Origin: a virus
Length of the DNA stretch: 45,558 bases
Virus record (IMG/VR): IMGVR_UViG_3300032156_000022
Location: 1 to 45,558 of that record
Direction: 5' to 3' (one strand)
Shown here one piece after another: positions 41,719 to 45,558 of the stretch (its first letter is position 1; each line of letters starts with the position of its first letter). The notes beneath the pieces are model-generated. The model was not told the DNA's origin and did not search any database. It saw nothing but the letters and a program-made list of their open reading frames with translations. The position numbers and the translations under genes are program-made.

Positions 41719-44700
41719 ATGAGTGAAAGTGAATATGGAATGTTGGGATTAGGTATCAACGACCCACTGACCGAAATCATACCAGTGCAGGACGCTTCTT
41801 TATTGCCTAATTCTGATGTCAATATGGACGACCTTCCGACCTATAAGTGGAATGGTGCAACACTGAAGCAGAAGGTTGGCGATGTGTTACCTATTGTCTA
41901 TGGTCGGCACTTGGTTGCTCCTTATTTAATCAATGCTTACATAGAGGAAGGGGAGAACGAAACGCTGAACCTTCTTCTGGCGTGGTGCGAGGGCGAAATA
42001 GAGTCAATTACCAATATTAAGATAGGTGGAAATCCTGCCGAAAACTTCTTTAGCGCAGACCCGAATGACCCTTATGGAGAAAGCACAGAAATCACTGTGC
42101 GCACAGGGTCTCTTAATCAGGAAGCGATACAGCATTTTGATGAGTTACATAACCAGTCATCGGTGTCGCATAAATTAAAGAAGGACGTTCCGTTTACATT
42201 TATGGGGACTGTCACCACAGCGAAAGCCATCAAGTTTGAGTTCGCCATAGACAAACTCTATAAGAAGGCGTTTGATAATCCTCAAAATCTTTTGTCGTGG
42301 TATGTCTCTGTTCGCATAGAAATAAGGAAGAAGGGCGCAGGAGAGTTCCAATATTTAGGAACAATAGATATTAACAAAAAGACTACGACATATTTTAAGC
42401 GATGGTTTAAGACCGAATATATGGACGCAGGTCAATATGAGGTTAGGGTCACAAAGGTTTCAGATGACCAAGACAAAGGAGATAATGCGCTATCGTTTGG
42501 CGAGATTACTCTGATGTCAATTGATGAGATAACCACAGAGGAATTATCATATCCGACAGTTGCATTGACAGGCGTGCGCTTACTGGCATTTAAGGATTTG
42601 AAGGATGGACTGCCGAACATCACTGGTATTATTACAGGACGAAAGATACGTTGTCCGAAGGTTACATTTGATGTCGGTGGGACACAACCTGTGGACTGGG
42701 AAAATTATTATTTTGACTCCACCGATGGTAACTATCATCGTCTTGGAAATAAAGCAATTCTTTATTGGGATGGCGTTACATATCACGAGCAGTGGTGCGC
42801 AAATCCAGTGTGGTGCTTGCGTGATTTGCTTCTTAACAAGCGGTATGGTCTCGGTGACTTTATAAGCGATTACAAGATTAACGACACTTCTTTTCTCGCT
42901 GTGTCTCAATATTGTGAAGAACCAGTTGAAAACGACGAACACGAGTTTGAGAAAAGATTTATGCTTGACTGTGTTATTGATAAGTCGCAACCTGCGCCTG
43001 ACTTCATCGGAGCAATGCTTAAATCCTTCAGGGGAATACTTTATAACAGCGAAGGAACGCTCCGCTTGAACGTGGAGAAGCAAGAGACGGTCAAAGCGAT
43101 TTTCAATATGGGTAATATTCTTGCCGAGAGTTTCACGATGAAATACTTGAGCAAGAAGAAACCTAACGTTGTATCTGCTTCATATACGAATAAAGACAAA
43201 GAGTATGCAAGAGACAGCACAGAAATATCTTTTTCATCGCAGGAACTTGCCGACGTTATCGCAGACACACAGTCTATTCAATGGTTTGGAGTGACCAGAT
43301 TAACGCAGGTATTGCGTGAGTCTCGTATCCTACTTAATAAAATAAATAACAATACACGAGTGATTTCGTTTTCCGCATATTATGACGCAGTGCTTCTGCA
43401 ACCTTACGATGTCATAGAGTTTCAGCACGACGTGGTTGGATGGGGTGATGGTGGCAGGGTAGCAGAGGCGAATACGAACCTGAACATCATCCTCAATATG
43501 CCTGTAATGTTAGAGCCAAGTTTTACTTATAAATTGAAAATCCGTAATCCGCTTACAGACGAGTTAGAGGAGCGCACGGTAACAAATATTGCAGGTATCT
43601 ATACCTCGCTGACTGTGGACGCTCCTTACTCGTTTGTCCCACAGGAAAATGCACTCTGGCAATTAAACGCTATCGGTGGCGCAGAGGCACAGAAATACCG
43701 TATAACGTCTATTAGTAAGGATGAGGGTGGGCGTGTATCCATCAGTGCCATTGAGCATAATGACGATGTTTACGACCCGACAGAGTTGGTCATTCCGCAG
43801 GATAAATATGTCCATCTTATTATGGACATCCCAAAAGTCCAGAACCTAAAGGTAGAGGAGATTTTCAATAGGTTGCCGAGCGGTGGATTTGAGAGCAAGT
43901 TACAGGTTTCCTTTAAGACTCCACCAGTCACAGCGAAATATATTAAGCAGGCACGGTCATTTGAGATATGGTGGTCAGATAACGACGGTGCTTCTTGGAA
44001 TATGGTCGGGACGACAGACCGAGAATACTATATCATACCAGAAATTATCAGCAGGAAAGTTGTCTATACGGTAGCGGTGGTCTCGGTTACAGAGAATGGG
44101 GAAAAGAACCCAATAGCGAATAGTCCGCAACAGACCATCGTGGCACAGGGGTATGTTTCTGCTCCATCTATGGTTGTGAACCTTAAATATTCTTTCACCG
44201 ATGAAATCCAATTGTCTTGGGACAAAAATCCAGAGTCCGACATTATCGGTTATGAAATACGGACGAATGATACAGGATGGTTGTCAGACGCAGAGGGTTT
44301 GGTTTGGAGAGGTGACGCACAGAAGTTTGTCATTGTTAGACCGACTGCACGGTCTGGCGTGACATATTTTGTGCGTGCTATCAATACACAAAACGTCACG
44401 TCTTTGCAGTCCGCAACGGTTGAGCCAGTTAATCCGAGACCGAGCGCACCATATCTTTTCGCAGTCACCTTATTCCAAAAAGGTTTCTTGTCTTGGTTGC
44501 CAGTGACAGACGCAGACATCGTTGAATATGAAATCTGGCAATGCGACGAACCTGTATTCTTTGGGATAGAGGAGAACGCAGGGCGTGAAAAGATTTATGG
44601 TAGGCATACAGGAACGAACTTTTCCTGCGAAGTTCCTTACGACCCGACATATTACAGGATATGTGCAGTAGATAGATTTGGTAGAGGACAATTTTCAAAC

Positions 44701-45558
44701 ATCGTATCGGTCACAAAGGTCGGTATCAGTAGTGATGACTTGGGATTATTCGCTATTCAAGAAACGAATATCGCTCCTGACGCAATAACGACTCCGAAGA
44801 TACGAGCAGGTTCTATTATATCAGGGCATATTTCAGCGAAGGCAATTGTAGCGGATAATATTGATGTAGCGCAGTTGTCTGCTATATCCGCAGACTTGGG
44901 GACGGTTCGGTCAGGTAATATTATTGGTGCTTTTATCAAAACATCCGATGATGTAAACCGTCTTGAAATGGATAGTTTTGGTCTGCGTGCGTATGATAAT
45001 TTTGGACGAAAGACCGTTGAAATGGCGCAAGGGAGTTTAAGGTTAATTGACCCTGCTAATCCAGATAATTATTCTTACTTAAACGCAGGCGGTCTCGTAT
45101 TTCATACTGCTTATGGGGACACTCCGTATGCGACACGCCTGTGCGCAGGCGTAGCGTGCGCAGGACAAAGGGTATGCCTTGATAAATGGGTCAGTAAACC
45201 AGAAATCGTCTTGGGTATTAAACGTTTGACTTCCTACGATAAAACCAGAGCCGAGAGTTCGCAGGAGTGGTGTGTTTATGCAGACAACCTTCAGTATTAT
45301 GATTTTGGCAGTGGTAACTTTGGTTGGCAATTTGATGTGAGAGCCAAGTTGGTAATTTCTGGTGGAACAAGACCAGAGAATGTTTACGATGTTCCATTTG
45401 GTGTGACTCGTTGCACAGGCACAGGCGTGTGTCAGTTACAGGTAGCGGTCTGTCTGAATGGATGGTGTCATCAGATAAGTCCTGACCCGATTTGCTATGC
45501 GTGTATCTGCTACGAAGTCGCTTATCGGGCAGTTGGTGGTGGTGCGTGGACAAGGGTT
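41719..45558 (+). CDS. Tail-tip host-specificity protein, gpJ-like (partial, runs off the window)
   Basis: 1,280 codons are visible without a stop; the 3' end is outside the window. The N-terminal part contains TLKQKVGDVLPIVYGRHLVAPYLI, a run of domains, and NPVWCLRDLLLNKRYGLGDFI (around residue 355), a segment highly typical of lambda gpJ-type central tail-tip proteins. Residues ~715-995 look like fibronectin type III domains (SAPSMVVNLKYSFTDEIQLSWDKNPESD split across strands). The C-terminal visible part has the GIFAIQE-like then IRAGSIISGHISAKAIVADNIDVAQL region common in gpJ tails. It determines receptor binding and closes the tail tip. The start 1 nt after the previous stop implies coupling. 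Confidence 0.85.
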   Translation, partial: MSESEYGMLGLGINDPLTEIIPVQDASLLPNSDVNMDDLPTYKWNGATLKQKVGDVLPIVYGRHLVAPYLINAYIEEGENETLNLLLAWCEGEIESITNIKIGGNPAENFFSADPNDPYGESTEITVRTGSLNQEAIQHFDELHNQSSVSHKLKKDVPFTFMGTVTTAKAIKFEFAIDKLYKKAFDNPQNLLSWYVSVRIEIRKKGAGEFQYLGTIDINKKTTTYFKRWFKTEYMDAGQYEVRVTKVSDDQDKGDNALSFGEITLMSIDEITTEELSYPTVALTGVRLLAFKDLKDGLPNITGIITGRKIRCPKVTFDVGGTQPVDWENYYFDSTDGNYHRLGNKAILYWDGVTYHEQWCANPVWCLRDLLLNKRYGLGDFISDYKINDTSFLAVSQYCEEPVENDEHEFEKRFMLDCVIDKSQPAPDFIGAMLKSFRGILYNSEGTLRLNVEKQETVKAIFNMGNILAESFTMKYLSKKKPNVVSASYTNKDKEYARDSTEISFSSQELADVIADTQSIQWFGVTRLTQVLRESRILLNKINNNTRVISFSAYYDAVLLQPYDVIEFQHDVVGWGDGGRVAEANTNLNIILNMPVMLEPSFTYKLKIRNPLTDELEERTVTNIAGIYTSLTVDAPYSFVPQENALWQLNAIGGAEAQKYRITSISKDEGGRVSISAIEHNDDVYDPTELVIPQDKYVHLIMDIPKVQNLKVEEIFNRLPSGGFESKLQVSFKTPPVTAKYIKQARSFEIWWSDNDGASWNMVGTTDREYYIIPEIISRKVVYTVAVVSVTENGEKNPIANSPQQTIVAQGYVSAPSMVVNLKYSFTDEIQLSWDKNPESDIIGYEIRTNDTGWLSDAEGLVWRGDAQKFVIVRPTARSGVTYFVRAINTQNVTSLQSATVEPVNPRPSAPYLFAVTLFQKGFLSWLPVTDADIVEYEIWQCDEPVFFGIEENAGREKIYGRHTGTNFSCEVPYDPTYYRICAVDRFGRGQFSNIVSVTKVGISSDDLGLFAIQETNIAPDAITTPKIRAGSIISGHISAKAIVADNIDVAQLSAISADLGTVRSGNIIGAFIKTSDDVNRLEMDSFGLRAYDNFGRKTVEMAQGSLRLIDPANPDNYSYLNAGGLVFHTAYGDTPYATRLCAGVACAGQRVCLDKWVSKPEIVLGIKRLTSYDKTRAESSQEWCVYADNLQYYDFGSGNFGWQFDVRAKLVISGGTRPENVYDVPFGVTRCTGTGVCQLQVAVCLNGWCHQISPDPICYACICYEVAYRAVGGGAWTRV

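Noticed and set aside
1-45558. Minus-strand genes.
   Set aside because: All minus-strand open frames are antisense to well-supported + strand genes, are mostly Ser/Leu/Thr-rich and lack ribosome sites or domains.

Overview
The window is the structural half of a tailed-phage genome (or prophage) with a lambda-like, non-contractile tail; it is probably from an uncultured bacteriophage. All convincing genes lie on the + strand, packed with ATGA or TAATG overlaps or short gaps. They use strong Shine-Dalgarno sequences (AAGGAG or AAGGGGG) and the standard genetic code. I see no tRNA, rRNA, CRISPR array, integrase, insertion sequence or lysis enzyme. The host cannot be named; promoters are classical sigma-70 type and a lipobox protein is present.

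Layout. (1) 1-9300, capsid block: two long modular proteins carry eight copies of a glycine-rich GSGN[FY]GH motif between unrelated domains (zeta-toxin-like kinase, HExxH metallopeptidase, XkdF-type prohead protease). They are followed by a scaffold-like coiled-coil protein with a possible nested internal start, the major capsid protein and a small structural protein. A rho-independent terminator closes the block. (2) 9400-13120, accessory block from its own sigma-70 promoter: HTH protein, SAM methyltransferase, glycosyltransferase, small lipoprotein, small membrane proteins and a TauE/SafE-type permease. (3) 13130-18380: a promoter, a 110-nt structured RNA ending in a terminator, a CAP-domain protein, a beta-helix protein, an APS kinase (CysC), a sulfotransferase and a very tyrosine-rich protein. 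(4) 18390-29370: two giant adhesin-like proteins built of LamG-like domains and ~20-residue Asp/Glu/Val/Ile repeats. (5) 29380-45558, head completion and tail: fiber-tail adaptor, gp6-like connector, head-tail joining protein, HK97 gp10-like protein, tail terminator, two tail-tube paralogues, tail chaperones, tape measure, lambda M-like and L-like minor tail proteins, two paralogous tail-tip proteins and a gpJ-like tip protein that runs off the window.

How it works together. Blocks 1 and 5 build the virion. Blocks 2-4 form a ~20-kb insertion in the head operon, between major capsid and connector genes. They combine adhesins with surface-chemistry enzymes. APS kinase next to a PAPS-dependent sulfotransferase implies that the phage makes its own activated sulfate and transfers it to something; the adjacent protein with 42 tyrosines in 305 residues is a plausible but unproven acceptor. 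This sulfation module is the best candidate for an undescribed system. Other strong signals are the motif-punctuated polyproteins, the apparent complete absence of several palindromic tetranucleotides (GATC, CATG, GTAC, GGCC, CCGG) from the whole window, and the structured RNA upstream of the CAP gene.
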